64,000 nucleotides of DNA from JAUUSJ01 sp964439395 (GCA_964439395.1 CAYTNV010000008.1:1-64000), one strand, 5' to 3'. Positions 51,739-61,620 are shown, counted from the first letter of the stretch. Program-made: numbers and translations. The notes: generated by a model from the letters alone, not told the origin.

Positions 51739-51852
51739 TAGTGTCACAAAAAAAATGCAAATGAAGATTATAGTTATCTTGATTCTTTATGGTAACTGTA
51801 TTATTATGTTAATATAAAAGTAGTTGCCATAATCAGGAAAGGAAATGTGGTT

Positions 51853-53052
51853 ATGGGAAAAGATTTAAAAGGTAATGATTTAGGTAAAGGATATAGTCAA
51901 AGAAAAGATGGAAGATATGAGGCAAGGGCTAAAATAAATGGAGTTAAGATTGATCTTTATGATTTTTCTTTATCAAAATTAAAAAAAGCCTTTGAAGCAG
52001 AAAAAGCGAGAGTTCGTAGAGGGCAACAAAGTGTAGATTCTAATATAACACTAGGACAATGGTATAGAGAATGGTACGATAAATGTAAGGCACCACAATT
52101 AAAATCAGAAATTAGCAGAAAAACATACGATAGAAAAATAAGGAATACGTTTATTAATATACTTGGAGATAAGTGTTTAAAAGAACTTACACAGCTAAAT
52201 ATTCAGGTTGCAACGAATGAATTAATGGAACAAAACAGGAGGGAAAGAGGTATTAGAGAGGCTCTTGGTGTGCTGAGAGAATGTCTTGAGTCTGCATTAA
52301 TAAATCGAATTATTCCAGTAAATCCTTGTCAGCAAATTCTTATCAAAGATAATAACGAGTGCCAGAAGGAGCGCAGAGTTTTAGCAAAATGGGAACAGGA
52401 ATTACTTCTTGAAGAAATAGAGAATTGCTATTACAATGAAGTATATAAATTTCTTTTACTTACAGGCGTAAGAATTGGTGAATTCTCAGGGTTGCAATGG
52501 GGCGACATTGACTGGGAAAAAAGGGTTATAAAAATTAGTAGAACTATGAGTACAGGATATATAAATGGGAAAAAGATTGAAGAACTAATGCCTCCAAAAA
52601 CTTCAAATTCATATCGTTTGATTCCGTTTTTTGGGGAAACAGAAAAAATCTTAAAAGATTGGAAGAAAAAACAAGATTTATACAGGGCTAAATTGGGTAA
52701 TAGATGGAGAGCTGATCCTAAGCATGGTGATTTGATTTTTACTAGCACTATGGGTTCTCCTATTACTAGATATGTAATTGTACATGACCTTAAAAGAATC
52801 GAACAAAATATGATTTTAAAAGAACAGTCAAGGGCAATCTTAGAGACAAGGCAACCTAGAGTTATTGAACATATCCATCCGCATTGTTTTAGGCATACAT
52901 TTGCTACAAGATGTTTTGAAAAAGGGATGTCTCCTTTGGTTGTTCAGAGTATTATGGGTCATGCCAATTACAGTACTACTGTGTCATATACTCATATATT
53001 AGATGACAAACGAAAAGAAGAAGTAGATAAAATTGGAGACTTCTTAAATTAA
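51853..53052 (+). CDS. int: Tyrosine integrase (Tn916/phage type), 399 aa
   Basis: N-terminal arm-binding domain (GYSQRKDGRYEARAKINGV), SAM-like core-binding region, and catalytic domain with GVRIGEFSGLQWGD (Arg), HPHCFRHTFATR (His-x-x-Arg) and MGHANYSTTVSYTHI (His and Tyr). It should integrate and, with Xis, excise the element at the att site just downstream. It is the last gene of the element. Confidence 0.95.
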   Translation: MGKDLKGNDLGKGYSQRKDGRYEARAKINGVKIDLYDFSLSKLKKAFEAEKARVRRGQQSVDSNITLGQWYREWYDKCKAPQLKSEISRKTYDRKIRNTFINILGDKCLKELTQLNIQVATNELMEQNRRERGIREALGVLRECLESALINRIIPVNPCQQILIKDNNECQKERRVLAKWEQELLLEEIENCYYNEVYKFLLLTGVRIGEFSGLQWGDIDWEKRVIKISRTMSTGYINGKKIEELMPPKTSNSYRLIPFFGETEKILKDWKKKQDLYRAKLGNRWRADPKHGDLIFTSTMGSPITRYVIVHDLKRIEQNMILKEQSRAILETRQPRVIEHIHPHCFRHTFATRCFEKGMSPLVVQSIMGHANYSTTVSYTHILDDKRKEEVDKIGDFLN

Positions 53053-53077
53053 TGTATTAACTAACAGATTTGTGAAA

Positions 53078-53164
53078 TTGCGTAAAAATTGTTTTGCGTA
53101 AAAAATAAAATACAATCGCTATATGTAATCTTTTGATGCTATTGTATAAAGTTGCGTAAAAAAA
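53078..53164 (+). repeat. Three direct repeats TTGCGTAAAAA, likely integrase arm-type sites
   Basis: TTGCGTAAAAA occurs at 53078-53088, 53094-53104 and 53152-53162 just past int. Arm-type sites are bound by the integrase N-terminal domain and flank the core. The core itself cannot be placed without the other end; it must lie between ~53165 and ~53270. Confidence 0.6.
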
Positions 53165-53273
53165 GTTAAAGTAGTGAAAAATCTCATGAATAAAGGGTTT
53201 TCAAGGGAACTTCTCAAATCAGATGGGAATGTAAGCGAAGTTTGCTTCCCAAATAACGTTGTAAAAATATGAG

Positions 53274-53333
53274 GCTCTGAAAGCCTTATAATCACGTATT
53301 TTCAAGTGATTGTAAGGTTTTCAGGGCTTTTTT
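53274..53333 (+). terminator. Long stem-loop terminator at the element/chromosome junction
   Basis: GCTCTGAAAGCCTTA...AATCAC pairs with GTGATT...TAAGGTTTTCAGGGC and is followed by T6. A similar stem (GCTCTGAAAGACTTATGATCA) occurs at 56178 in the chromosome, which suggests that this stem belongs to the host side. No gene is visible from 53053 to 53442 otherwise. Confidence 0.65.
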
Positions 53334-53442
53334 GTATGTTAAAATAGCAAAGACAGAAATACCGTCCATTCTGTAATAGATTGTATCTCACACCTTATCT
53401 TTATTCGCAAAATACAAGAGGGTGTTTCGATTGACTTACTAA

Positions 53443-53826
53443 ATCACAGGACACAGAGATGAACAGCTTTATGGATTGTTTTGTCTGCTCAGTTTTCACG
53501 GTATTACACATATTGCATATCTGGCAGTTATGGAATCCTATCGTGATAGAGGATATGGCTCGAAAATTTTGCAGATGATTCATGAAATGAAACCTCAAAA
53601 TCTGATTATAGCAGACATAGAAATAGAAAACAGCATGGCTGACAATTATGAACAGCGAACACGTCGAAAAAATTTCTATATCCAAAACGGATATCAGGAA
53701 ACCGATATTTTCTATACATGGCATGATGTTCCATATCAGATTTTATCTTATGGAGGAATCATAAGCCAAAGCGAATTTTTTTCTTTTTGGCAGTATTTTG
53801 AGGATAGGAAAAATATCCTTACATAA
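53443..53826 (+). pseudogene. GNAT acetyltransferase, N-terminal truncation
   Basis: An open frame after TAA 53440-53442 reads GHRDEQLYGLFCLLSF, AVMESYRDRGYGSKIL (acetyl-CoA-binding RxxGxG/A) and KNFYIQNGYQETD, a GNAT fold lacking its first ~50 residues. No proper start is present. The truncation borders the element edge and may reflect its insertion or earlier decay. Confidence 0.7.
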
Positions 53827-53872
53827 CCCTTGAATTTCAAAATTAGATGAAATATTTTTGTAGGAGGAACCG

Positions 53873-54613
53873 ATGAAAAATTATAGACGAATACCATTGG
53901 AACATTTGAAAAATTGTAGGGACTTAGGCGGGTACAGTTGTGGTGGCGGAAAGATGGTCCGATACCATCAGCTTTACCGCTCGGAAGCACCGGAACATCT
54001 CACGGTTCGGGAATGGAAAATATTGGAAGATATAGGAATAAAAACGATCATTGACCTGCGATCCGAAAGTGAACAGAAATTTGCTTCCTATGAAGTGCCT
54101 GACTGTATAGAAAGGATTTTTTATCCCTTACAGAAATATGACAGTCAGTTGGCGTTTACTGAAAAAATGGATGATAAAAGTCTGGCAAAAATAGCTTCCT
54201 CTGCGTTTGGGAAAAGCCTGGAGGACGGCTATCAAAAAATGATAGAGGATGCCCCTTCCAGAATCGTATATTTACTGGAAATAATCTGTAAAAAACTAGA
54301 AAATGGGGCTATACTCTATCATTGCACAGCAGGAAAAGATCGGACAGGTGTGCTGACTGCTATACTTTATCTGCTATGTCAGGTTTCAGATGAGGATATT
54401 ATTGCAGATTATCAGGTATCGGCCACATATCAGGTCAGTAATCCTGTATTTGATCTGATTCCGAAAGAAATGAGGTATATGTTGACCTCAAAACCAGAAA
54501 CTATGAAATATTTTTTGGAATTGGCACATCAAAAAAACTATCTTGGATTGTTGCAAACACATGGTCTATCACAAGAGACAATAGAACAGTTAAAAATGGT
54601 ATTGATAGAATAA
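53873..54613 (+). CDS. Tyrosine-protein phosphatase (Y_phosphatase3/PTP-like), 246 aa
   Basis: The C(x)5R signature YHCTAGKDRTGVLTAILYLL is intact, with the substrate loop LRDLGGY near the N-terminus and RSEAPEHLT. Family members dephosphorylate tyrosine or phosphoinositides in bacteria. Monocistronic with ribosome site TAGGAGG; the upstream GNAT fragment is probably unrelated. Confidence 0.9.
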   Translation: MKNYRRIPLEHLKNCRDLGGYSCGGGKMVRYHQLYRSEAPEHLTVREWKILEDIGIKTIIDLRSESEQKFASYEVPDCIERIFYPLQKYDSQLAFTEKMDDKSLAKIASSAFGKSLEDGYQKMIEDAPSRIVYLLEIICKKLENGAILYHCTAGKDRTGVLTAILYLLCQVSDEDIIADYQVSATYQVSNPVFDLIPKEMRYMLTSKPETMKYFLELAHQKNYLGLLQTHGLSQETIEQLKMVLIE

Positions 54614-54699
54614 TCTCCTCTTGACTATACAGTTACTATATCGTTTCAAGTAAACAGACAAGGGGTATAGCCACTGTAACCTGTGCCAAATGAGTATTA

Positions 54700-54974
54700 C
54701 ATCCTGGCTCATATGCTTTCGCAGCGGGCGTTGTCATGGCATCTTCCACCTACGCTGTTCCTGCTTTGCGGAATGTCATATTTACAGATCGCTTCCTGGT
54801 AAATCTGGTTGATATACTGCTTCCTCTGTCACTGTGGATGATTGCTCTTCGGATATCTGGATATGCTTTGCTGGCATTTTCCAGTGTTTGCACACATAAC
54901 GGAGCTTTCATGTTTGTATCCATCGCCAGACCAATCACACTTGAGAATGAGGTGTCAACTTTTTTATACCACAT
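54700..54974 (-). pseudogene. IS3/IS150-family transposase remnant
   Basis: On the minus strand, WYKKVDTSFSSVIGLAMDTN then IIHSDRGS (the HSDxG of the IS3 integrase core) is followed by a frame change and RCHDNARCES. Only ~90 residues survive, with a frameshift. The rest of the 54614-55388 interval holds no intact gene; 55000-55388 looks like non-coding A/T-rich sequence. Confidence 0.7.
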
Positions 54975-55388
54975 CAGATAAATCAGAAAAGTGGTTTTAG
55001 TAATGAAAGAATTAGAGCATGGAACTATTTTTGATAAGGGTATTTGGGGAGCGTATTTTTCAATTTCTGTCTCCTAAATTATTTTGGAGGTATAGATTTC
55101 AAAGTGTTTTTTGGGGATAAGTATTCCTAAATAAAAAGTCGGGGGATAGACTAAGAGGAAGAAGTATGGTAAAATTAGAGAAAGGCGTTTTTGCTAGGAA
55201 AAATGTTTATTTATGGGATTGTAATTCGCAAATCAGGCCGGAATGTAATTCAAAAGTTGCAGAACAGATGAATATGTAATTTCTAAAATTAGAATGAATC
55301 AAAATCTTCTGAAAGTGCCTATTTTATGGAGGTTTCAAGGGATTTTTTATTTTAATGAATATTATGTGGAGAAAGAAAGGGGTATAAT

Positions 55389-55892
55389 ATGCATAATGAG
55401 CTTACAGAGCAGGATATTAAAAAGATGGAAGAAGAGATAGAATACCGCAAGCTGGTAGTTAGAAAACAGGCATTAGAGGCGGTGAAGGAAGCTCGTGCCC
55501 ACGGTGATTTAAGTGAGAATTTTGAATATCATGCTGCCAAGAAAGAAAAAAACCGAAATGAAAGTCGAATTCGCTATTTAGAGAGAATGATTCGCACCGC
55601 CAAAGTTGTCTCAGATGAATCTGCTGAGGATGAGGTGGGACTTAATAATACAGTAACAGTATATTTTGAGGAAGATGATGAGGAAGATACGTTCAAAATT
55701 GTGACAACAGTAAGAGGTGATATACTCCACGGTTTAATCAGTGTAGAATCTCCTCTTGGAAAAGCAGTTTTAGGTCATAAAGTTGGTGACCGCGTTTGGG
55801 TTAAGGTAAATGAAAACTATAGCTATGGTGTGATAATCAAATCAATAGAAAATACAGTAGATGATAGCAGTGATGCAATACAGCGATATTAA
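55389..55892 (+). CDS. GreA/GreB-type transcript cleavage factor, 167 aa
   Basis: Antiparallel coiled coil with the acidic tip ARAHGDLSENFEYHAAKKEK (Asp/Glu for RNAP active site), followed by the FKBP-like C-terminal domain (LGHKVGDRVWVKV). It rescues backtracked RNA polymerase. Slightly divergent from the housekeeping GreA, so it may be a paralogue. Confidence 0.9.
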   Translation: MHNELTEQDIKKMEEEIEYRKLVVRKQALEAVKEARAHGDLSENFEYHAAKKEKNRNESRIRYLERMIRTAKVVSDESAEDEVGLNNTVTVYFEEDDEEDTFKIVTTVRGDILHGLISVESPLGKAVLGHKVGDRVWVKVNENYSYGVIIKSIENTVDDSSDAIQRY

Positions 55893-56177
55893 ATTACTAG
55901 TTAGATATAGAAAGCAAAAATTTGTTATAACTTAAAATAATAATTATCATAATGTAGGTGTAGAAAAGAAGTGATAATTACTTTGGCTTGGCACTTATTT
56001 TTATAAGAAATAGTGATGACATTAGATGAGATAGTGAGATTAGTAAATGATAGTGAAATGAATGAAAGTTATTTACTGCCATTGCTGGAAAGGAATATGG
56101 GGATATCCCAGTATGGCATTATGTTCATTGGGTATCTGATTTAGTGGGACGAAATTTCGAGAATTTTAAAAAAATAA
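55893..56177 (+). other. Intergenic region, possible decayed small gene
   Basis: Nothing intact is visible. A frame at ~56017-56142 (MTLDEIVRLVNDSEMNESYL...) stops early and has no ribosome site; it may be a fragment. The region ends in a terminator at 56178. Confidence 0.3.
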
Positions 56178-56241
56178 AGCTCTGAAAGACTTATGATCAT
56201 GTCTTCTTAAAATGAAAACGATTATAAGAATTTCAGAGCTT
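56178..56241. terminator. Bidirectional-type stem-loop terminator
   Basis: AAGCTCTGAAA...CTTAT...ATC pairs with GAT...ATAAG...TTTCAGAGCTT with A/T-rich flanks, placed between greA-side and the leftward deoR gene, so it can end transcription in both directions. Related in sequence to the stem at 53274. Confidence 0.6.
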
Positions 56242-56302
56242 CTTTATTGAATACCATTATAAACAAGTTCACTTAGTCATAAATTAAGTACTTTTTATTT
56301 TT

Positions 56303-57049
56303 TTATACACAAATAACTTGGATTTCTTTGCTTTCAAGTTCTAAAATTGTTGCATTGTCTATTTGTTGATCTGTAATTACTATTTTGATTTGCTGGTTGA
56401 TGTTTAAAGGAACGACGCCGTGTTTATCGAATTTTTCACTTTCTGTCAAAACGATCACTTTTTCTGTCTGGCGAGCCATATCTCTTACAGCCTGTGCACG
56501 CATCTGATCGCGGTTTGTGAAGCCCGTTCTTGAAGAATAGCCATCTGTTCCGATAAAAAATAAGTCGACACAGAAATTTTCAGCACATTGGCGAACCATA
56601 GGTCCGACTAAAACCTGTGCATCCTGTTGATAAATACCGCCTAGAAGTATAATTTGGAAATTAGATTTGCTGCGGATATAGTTAGCAATGAAGGCACTAT
56701 TGGTTATGATAGTTAGATCTTTTTTTTGGGCAGCCAGTGTTTCTGCCAGGAGGACGCAACAGCTGCCACTTTCAATCATAAGGATATCTCCGTCGTTGAT
56801 TAATTCTGTTGCTTTTACTGCAATCTTTTTTTTTGATTCATAATGATAGGCAATTCGCCCGTTGATATCATCTGGACTCCTAAGAACAGCAAAACCGTGT
56901 TCTCTCATAATAATTCCTTTTCCTTCTAATTCGTCTAAATCTTTGCGGACAGTAACCTGAGAAACGCCAAGTTTTTCTGCTAAAAGGGATACTTCCATTT
57001 TATTTTCTTTTGTCAATAATTCTAAAATTTCATTTATTCTTTTTGTCAT
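56303..57049 (-). CDS. DeoR-family transcriptional regulator, 248 aa
   Basis: N-terminal winged helix (SLLAEKLGVSQVTVRKDLDELEGKG), C-terminal sugar-phosphate sensor domain with DGDILMIESGS and FFIGTDGYSS. Usually represses a sugar or sugar-phosphate catabolic operon until its phosphorylated ligand appears. The adjacent glycyl-radical enzyme and activase are the likely targets. Its promoter region (57073-57100) shares an AAACAC...GTGTTT inverted repeat with 58297-58327. Confidence 0.9.
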   Translation of the reverse strand: MTKRINEILELLTKENKMEVSLLAEKLGVSQVTVRKDLDELEGKGIIMREHGFAVLRSPDDINGRIAYHYESKKKIAVKATELINDGDILMIESGSCCVLLAETLAAQKKDLTIITNSAFIANYIRSKSNFQIILLGGIYQQDAQVLVGPMVRQCAENFCVDLFFIGTDGYSSRTGFTNRDQMRAQAVRDMARQTEKVIVLTESEKFDKHGVVPLNINQQIKIVITDQQIDNATILELESKEIQVICV

Positions 57050-57072
57050 GATTTATACCAAACCTGGGGAAC

Positions 57073-57100
57073 AAACACAAAAATGAGAGAGAATGTGTTT
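57073..57100 (-). promoter_or_regulatory. Candidate DeoR operator
   Basis: AAACAC (57073-57078) and GTGTTT (57095-57100) form an inverted repeat in the deoR leader, with AGAGAAT before the second arm; the same order (CAAACACGAAA..AGAGAATATGTTTG) is found at 58297-58327 ahead of the activase. Autoregulation by DeoR is inferred. Confidence 0.45.
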
Positions 57101-57243
57101 TCCAGCTTCCTTTCTTCCGTTTTTTTTATTATAACAAAAAATTTTCTTATTATCAAGAATGATATTACGAATGAAACGAAAATTGACTTAAAAAGAAATG
57201 CTTATTATTATAATACCTAAACGACAAAATAATATTAACTTTC

Positions 57244-58155
57244 TTAGAAAAAAGCGTGAATACCGTGCTCTATAAATACTTGGCGGAAACTTTCTAGTTC
57301 TTCTTCGTGTAGAGCGGGGATATTGCTATAAGCATAAGTTTGATTTAACATATCATATTTTTTTTCGCCAAACTGATGGAATGGGAGAAGCTGGATCTCT
57401 TTTATCTTTGCCTCTTGGAGACATTTCGCAAAGCATTCGGCATCCGCAAAGGAGTCATTATAGCCAGGGATGACTGGAAGGCGAGGAAGGATATGTTTAC
57501 CGAAGGCTATGGCTTGTTTCATATTTTCCAAAATAATCTGGTTAGATACGCCAGTTCCTTCTATATGCTTTTTTTCATCCCAGTGTTTTATATCAAAGAG
57601 GATTAAGTCGCAGTAGTGAATTATTTTTTGGAATGTTTTTGTGTTGGTATATCCTGTTGTCTCGATAGTAGTGTGGATATTATGTTTTTTCAATGCTTTT
57701 AGCAAGGAAATGACAAACGCTGGTTGCATTAATACTTCACCTCCGGAGAGTGTAACCCCGCCTCCGCTTTCTTCGTAGAACATTTTGTCTTGAAGACAGA
57801 CACGAAGGACTTCCTCTACCGTTTTTGTTTCTCCTTCTTCTTTTAATGCATGATGTGGACAGTGAGATACACAGGTCATACATCTGCGACATAGGTTTGT
57901 GTCAATGTGAAATTTTTCTTTCTTATATAAGATAGCTCCAGTGGGGCAAATAGCTGTGCAAGTTTTACAACTGGTACATCTTTCCCTATCCCAAAGAATT
58001 TGAAGTTTTGTATCCTGACTTTCGGGATTTGCACACCATTTACAGCTTAGGGGGCAGCCTTTTAAAAATACGACAGTTCGGATGCCAGGACCATCATGCA
58101 GGCTGAATTTTTGGATGTTAAAAATAGTTCCTGTTTTAGATAATAATTCCTTCAT
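57244..58155 (-). CDS. Glycyl-radical enzyme activating enzyme (radical SAM), 303 aa
   Basis: GCPLSCKWCANPESQ is the CxxxCxxC radical SAM motif; between it and the SGGEVLMQPAF GGE motif lies an insert with two 4Fe-4S ferredoxin sets (CTSCKTCTAICPTG and CRRCMTCVSHCPHH). The two-cluster insert is typical of activases for dehydratase/PFL2-type enzymes. Activates the divergent enzyme at 58529. Confidence 0.95.
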   Translation of the reverse strand: MKELLSKTGTIFNIQKFSLHDGPGIRTVVFLKGCPLSCKWCANPESQDTKLQILWDRERCTSCKTCTAICPTGAILYKKEKFHIDTNLCRRCMTCVSHCPHHALKEEGETKTVEEVLRVCLQDKMFYEESGGGVTLSGGEVLMQPAFVISLLKALKKHNIHTTIETTGYTNTKTFQKIIHYCDLILFDIKHWDEKKHIEGTGVSNQIILENMKQAIAFGKHILPRLPVIPGYNDSFADAECFAKCLQEAKIKEIQLLPFHQFGEKKYDMLNQTYAYSNIPALHEEELESFRQVFIEHGIHAFF

Positions 58156-58528
58156 AATTTATACCAAGCTCAAAGGGGATAATTTTTATGATTTGATGTA
58201 AAACATTTGTAACTTTAGTCATGAGATGAATGCCAAAAACAAATCGATAGTGAATGTAAAACAGTTATCAGTAGTTTTGAATTTTCCTTTGAGAAGCAAA
58301 CACGAAAGCTAAAAGAGAATATGTTTGCAATTTTCCTTTCTTTAATTTTTTTCTTTTTCTATTTTATAAGTTAATTCTATCATGAAATAGTTTAAATGTA
58401 AACACAAAAATTTCAAATGAAAATAAAAATATTTTTTAATGAAAAACTATTGACAAAATAACAGAAAAATATTAGGATATAATTACAAACAAAACAAAAT
58501 AACATTACGAATAAAAGGAGAATGTATT
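58156..58528. promoter_or_regulatory. Divergent promoter region of activase and glycyl-radical enzyme
   Basis: Inverted repeat GCAAACAC (58296-58303) with ATGTTTGC (58321-58328) is a candidate DeoR operator. ATTACGAAT (58504-58512) also occurs at 57164-57172. TTGACA near 58450 and TATAAT near 58478 serve the rightward gene, though the spacer is long. No gene in the gap. Confidence 0.45.
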
Positions 58529-60934
58529 ATGGATAATTATTTCGGAAGATTAACAAAGAGAATGGAATGTTTTCGTGAGCAACTTTTAAATACAAAGCCT
58601 CAAGTATGCGTGGAGCGAGCAGTAATTACGACACAAACTTATCAGGAAAATCAGGATCAGCCATTGGCGATAAAGAGGGCGTTGATGCTGAAAAATGTAT
58701 TAGAGCGAATGACTATTTTTATTGAGTCTCAAACGATGATTGCAGGAAATCAAGCATCCACAAATCGTAGCGCTCCGATTTTTCCAGAGTACGCTATGAA
58801 GTGGGTGATTGATGAGCTAGATGAGTTTGAACATCGAGACGGAGATGTGTTTTATATTACAGAACAAAATAAGCAAAAACTTCGAGATATTGCACCATTT
58901 TGGGAACATAATACATTATTAGATCGAGGACTTGCAGCATTTCCACCTCATTCTAAGAAGTATTATGATTTGGGAATTATTAAATCCGAGGGTAATATTA
59001 CATCGGGTGATGCACATTGTGCGGTAGACTATGGAAAGATGATGCAAGTCGGGCTTAAAGATTATGAGAGACGTGCGAAAGAAAAATTAGATGCCCTTGA
59101 TTTTACAGATTATAAAAATATTCAAAAAAGTTATTTTTATAGAGCAATTTTGATTGTAGTGGAAGCGGTTAAAAGCTTTGCAAAACGTTACGCAGTACTT
59201 GCAGATGAGATGGCAAAAGAGGAAATGGATGAAGTAAGGAAGGCAGAACTTTTAGAAATGAGTCGTATTCTTTTTAAAGTTCCATATGAACCGGCAGAAA
59301 GCTTTCGTGAGGCAGTGCAAAGTTTGTGGTTAGTACATCTAGTGCTCCAGATTGAGTCAAATGGCCATAGTCTTTCCTATGGGCGTATGGATCAGTACTT
59401 AAATCCTTATTATGAGGCAGATTTAAAAGAGGGAATTATCAGTGAAGAAGATGCATGTGAGTTAATGTGCAATCTATGGCTTAAGACATATACGATTAAT
59501 AAGATTCGCTCCTGGAGTCATACTCAGTTTTCTGCAGGCTCACCGCTATATCAAAATGTTACGGTGGCTGGGCAAACTATAGATGGAAAAGATGCTACAA
59601 ATTCTATGTCATGGCTCATTTTGAAAAGCGTGGCAAAATGCCATTTGACACAGCCCAATCTTACAGTAAGATATCACAGCGGTCTTACCAATGAATTTAT
59701 GAAAGAATGCATTGAAGTAGTAAGATGTGGATTTGGAATGCCGGCATTTAACGATGACGAGGTGATTATTCCAAGTTTTATTGAAAAAGGGGTAAAGCCA
59801 GAGGATGCCTATAATTATAGTGCCATTGGATGTGTTGAGACGGCAGTTCCTGGAAAATGGGGATATCGCTGCACAGGCATGAGTTTCTTAAATTTCCCAA
59901 AAGCACTCTTGATTGCGATGAATGATGGGGTAGATCCAGCATCTGGAACGAAACTTTGTGAAGGAATCGGACATTTTAAAGATTTTACTAGTTTTGAGCA
60001 GGTGTTAGAATGCTGGGATAAAGTAATTCGTGAGATGTGTCGCCAGTGTACGATTATTGATGCAACTTGTGATATGGTTTTAGAACAAGATACGGCAGAT
60101 ATTCTTTGCTCTGCGCTTACAGATGATTGTATTGAGCGAGGATTGAATATGAAAGAGGGAGGCGCTGTATATGATTTTATTAGTGACTTGCAAGTAGGCA
60201 TTGCAAACCTTGCAGATAGTTTGGCTGCCATAAAGAAAGTTGTATTTGAGGAAAAGAAAGTAACTCCAATGGAACTTTGGGAGGCGTTGCAGGCAGATTT
60301 TGTAGGTGAAAAAAATGAGAAGATTCGTGAGTTTTTACAGGAAGCTCCAAAATATGGAAATGATGATGATTATGTCGACCATCTTATCGTGGATGCGTAT
60401 AATGTATATATTGATGAAATGAAGAAATACCATAATACTCGTTACGGAAGAGGACCAATTGGTGGCATTTACTATGCAGGTACATCATCTATTTCTGCAA
60501 ATGTCCCTCAAGGAGCAGGAACACTGGCAACTCCAGACGGAAGAAAGGCTGGAGAGCCGTTGGCAGAAGGTTGTTCTCCAAGCCATGCAGCAGATAAAAA
60601 TGGTCCAACGGCGGTATTTAAGAGTGTGTCAAAATTACCAACGGAGGAGATTACTGGTGGTGTACTTTTAAACCAAAAAGTGACTCCGCAGATTCTTGCA
60701 AAGGAGGAAAATAAGCAAAAGCTAATCTTTTTGCTGCGCACGTTTTTTAACCGTCTCCATGGGTACCATGTGCAGTTTAATGTGGTGAGTAAAGAAACAC
60801 TTTTAGATGCACAAAAGCATCCAGAAGATCATAGAGATTTAATTGTGAGAGTTGCAGGATATAGTGCGTTTTTCAATGTTTTATCTAAAAAGACACAAGA
60901 TGATATTATTGAGCGTACAGAGCAGGTATTGTAA
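58529..60934 (+). CDS. Glycyl-radical enzyme (PFL-like family), 801 aa, substrate unknown
   Basis: The active-site Cys is in SAIGCVETAVPGK and the glycyl radical loop is RVAGYSAFFNVL near residue 775. The Cys is followed by V-E, as in the dehydratase/C-X lyase branch, not the CC of pyruvate formate-lyase. Motif GCVET rather than GCVEP separates it from choline lyase and glycerol dehydratase. With a DeoR regulator beside it, a sugar-derived polyol or sugar-phosphate is a reasonable guess only. Ribosome site AAAGGAG precedes ATG 58529. Confidence 0.9.
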   Translation: MDNYFGRLTKRMECFREQLLNTKPQVCVERAVITTQTYQENQDQPLAIKRALMLKNVLERMTIFIESQTMIAGNQASTNRSAPIFPEYAMKWVIDELDEFEHRDGDVFYITEQNKQKLRDIAPFWEHNTLLDRGLAAFPPHSKKYYDLGIIKSEGNITSGDAHCAVDYGKMMQVGLKDYERRAKEKLDALDFTDYKNIQKSYFYRAILIVVEAVKSFAKRYAVLADEMAKEEMDEVRKAELLEMSRILFKVPYEPAESFREAVQSLWLVHLVLQIESNGHSLSYGRMDQYLNPYYEADLKEGIISEEDACELMCNLWLKTYTINKIRSWSHTQFSAGSPLYQNVTVAGQTIDGKDATNSMSWLILKSVAKCHLTQPNLTVRYHSGLTNEFMKECIEVVRCGFGMPAFNDDEVIIPSFIEKGVKPEDAYNYSAIGCVETAVPGKWGYRCTGMSFLNFPKALLIAMNDGVDPASGTKLCEGIGHFKDFTSFEQVLECWDKVIREMCRQCTIIDATCDMVLEQDTADILCSALTDDCIERGLNMKEGGAVYDFISDLQVGIANLADSLAAIKKVVFEEKKVTPMELWEALQADFVGEKNEKIREFLQEAPKYGNDDDYVDHLIVDAYNVYIDEMKKYHNTRYGRGPIGGIYYAGTSSISANVPQGAGTLATPDGRKAGEPLAEGCSPSHAADKNGPTAVFKSVSKLPTEEITGGVLLNQKVTPQILAKEENKQKLIFLLRTFFNRLHGYHVQFNVVSKETLLDAQKHPEDHRDLIVRVAGYSAFFNVLSKKTQDDIIERTEQVL

Positions 60935-61073
60935 AAATAAAATTAATTATTGATGATGCCACTCTTAAACAGAAAATGCTCGGAATGTATATTAGAGCCA
61001 GTCATAAATTAAAATGAATTAAAATCGTTGAAACTTCCGTGGAATAAGCATTTTCAGAAAATTTGCGTTTCAA

Positions 61074-61229
61074 AGAGAGGTTCATAAAAAATATCCAATC
61101 GACACTTATGATATTTTTACAGCAAACGCAGACTTAGTAAAAGGGCAGATGGAAAAAGGTTTGGTTGATATTGGTATATTATTGAAGTTAGTTGATATAG
61201 AGAAAGGTTATTTCGACATAATAGCGTAG
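61074..61229 (+). pseudogene. LysR-type regulator fragment
   Basis: A 51-residue frame (REVHKKYPIDTYDIFTANAD then GQMEKGLVDIGILL) matches the co-inducer-binding domain of LysR-family regulators without HTH or C-terminus. A remnant. The surrounding 60935-61073 shows no other gene. Confidence 0.5.
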
Positions 61230-61261
61230 GGATAACTGTCAAAAATATGACAGTTATCCCT
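61228..61261. terminator. 13-bp perfect inverted repeat
   Basis: AGGGATAACTGTC (61228-61240) pairs with GACAGTTATCCCT (61249-61261). It lies between the LysR fragment and the convergent bla remnant, so it is a likely bidirectional terminator. Confidence 0.6.
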
Positions 61262-61267
61262 CTTAAG

Positions 61268-61620
61268 TTATAAAATATTATTTAAAATATTCATTGTAAT
61301 TTCAGAAGCTTTACGACCAGTACAAATTTTAGAATGTTGCAGATTAGTGGCAAAACAATATGTATTTCCATTATTTTCGATAAATCCTATAAACCAGCCA
61401 TTTACATTTTGTCCGTTGACTGAACCTGTACCTGTCTTGCCGTAATACGTTTTTTATGTTTTTTTGGACAATAAAAAAAGGCCAAGCAATATACTGATAA
61501 AAACATTACAAATTAAAAAATGTATAGGAAATGCCATTATTTATCACCACTCTTTATTTTGAAATTTATAATCTCATATTCGGCTTTAGAAACCTGAGTC
61601 AATTTTTCGATTATATTATT
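61268..61620 (-). pseudogene. Decayed blaI-blaR1-beta-lactamase locus
   Basis: Minus strand, in order of transcription: ~61539-61620 encodes KLTQVSKAEYEIINFK (BlaI-like repressor start), 61454-61537 encodes MAFPIHFLICNVFISILLG (first helix of BlaR1, then stop), and 61268-61442 encodes YYGKTGTGSVNGQNVNGWF (class D-type KTG motif, C-terminal ~58 residues). All are truncated, so no resistance protein is made. Confidence 0.65.

Noticed and set aside
58529..60934. Pyruvate formate-lyase proper
   Set aside because: The active site has one Cys followed by V-E (GCVET) rather than the adjacent Cys pair of PflB.
61268..61620. Active beta-lactamase resistance locus
   Set aside because: BlaI, BlaR1 and the lactamase are each truncated and no full frame is present.
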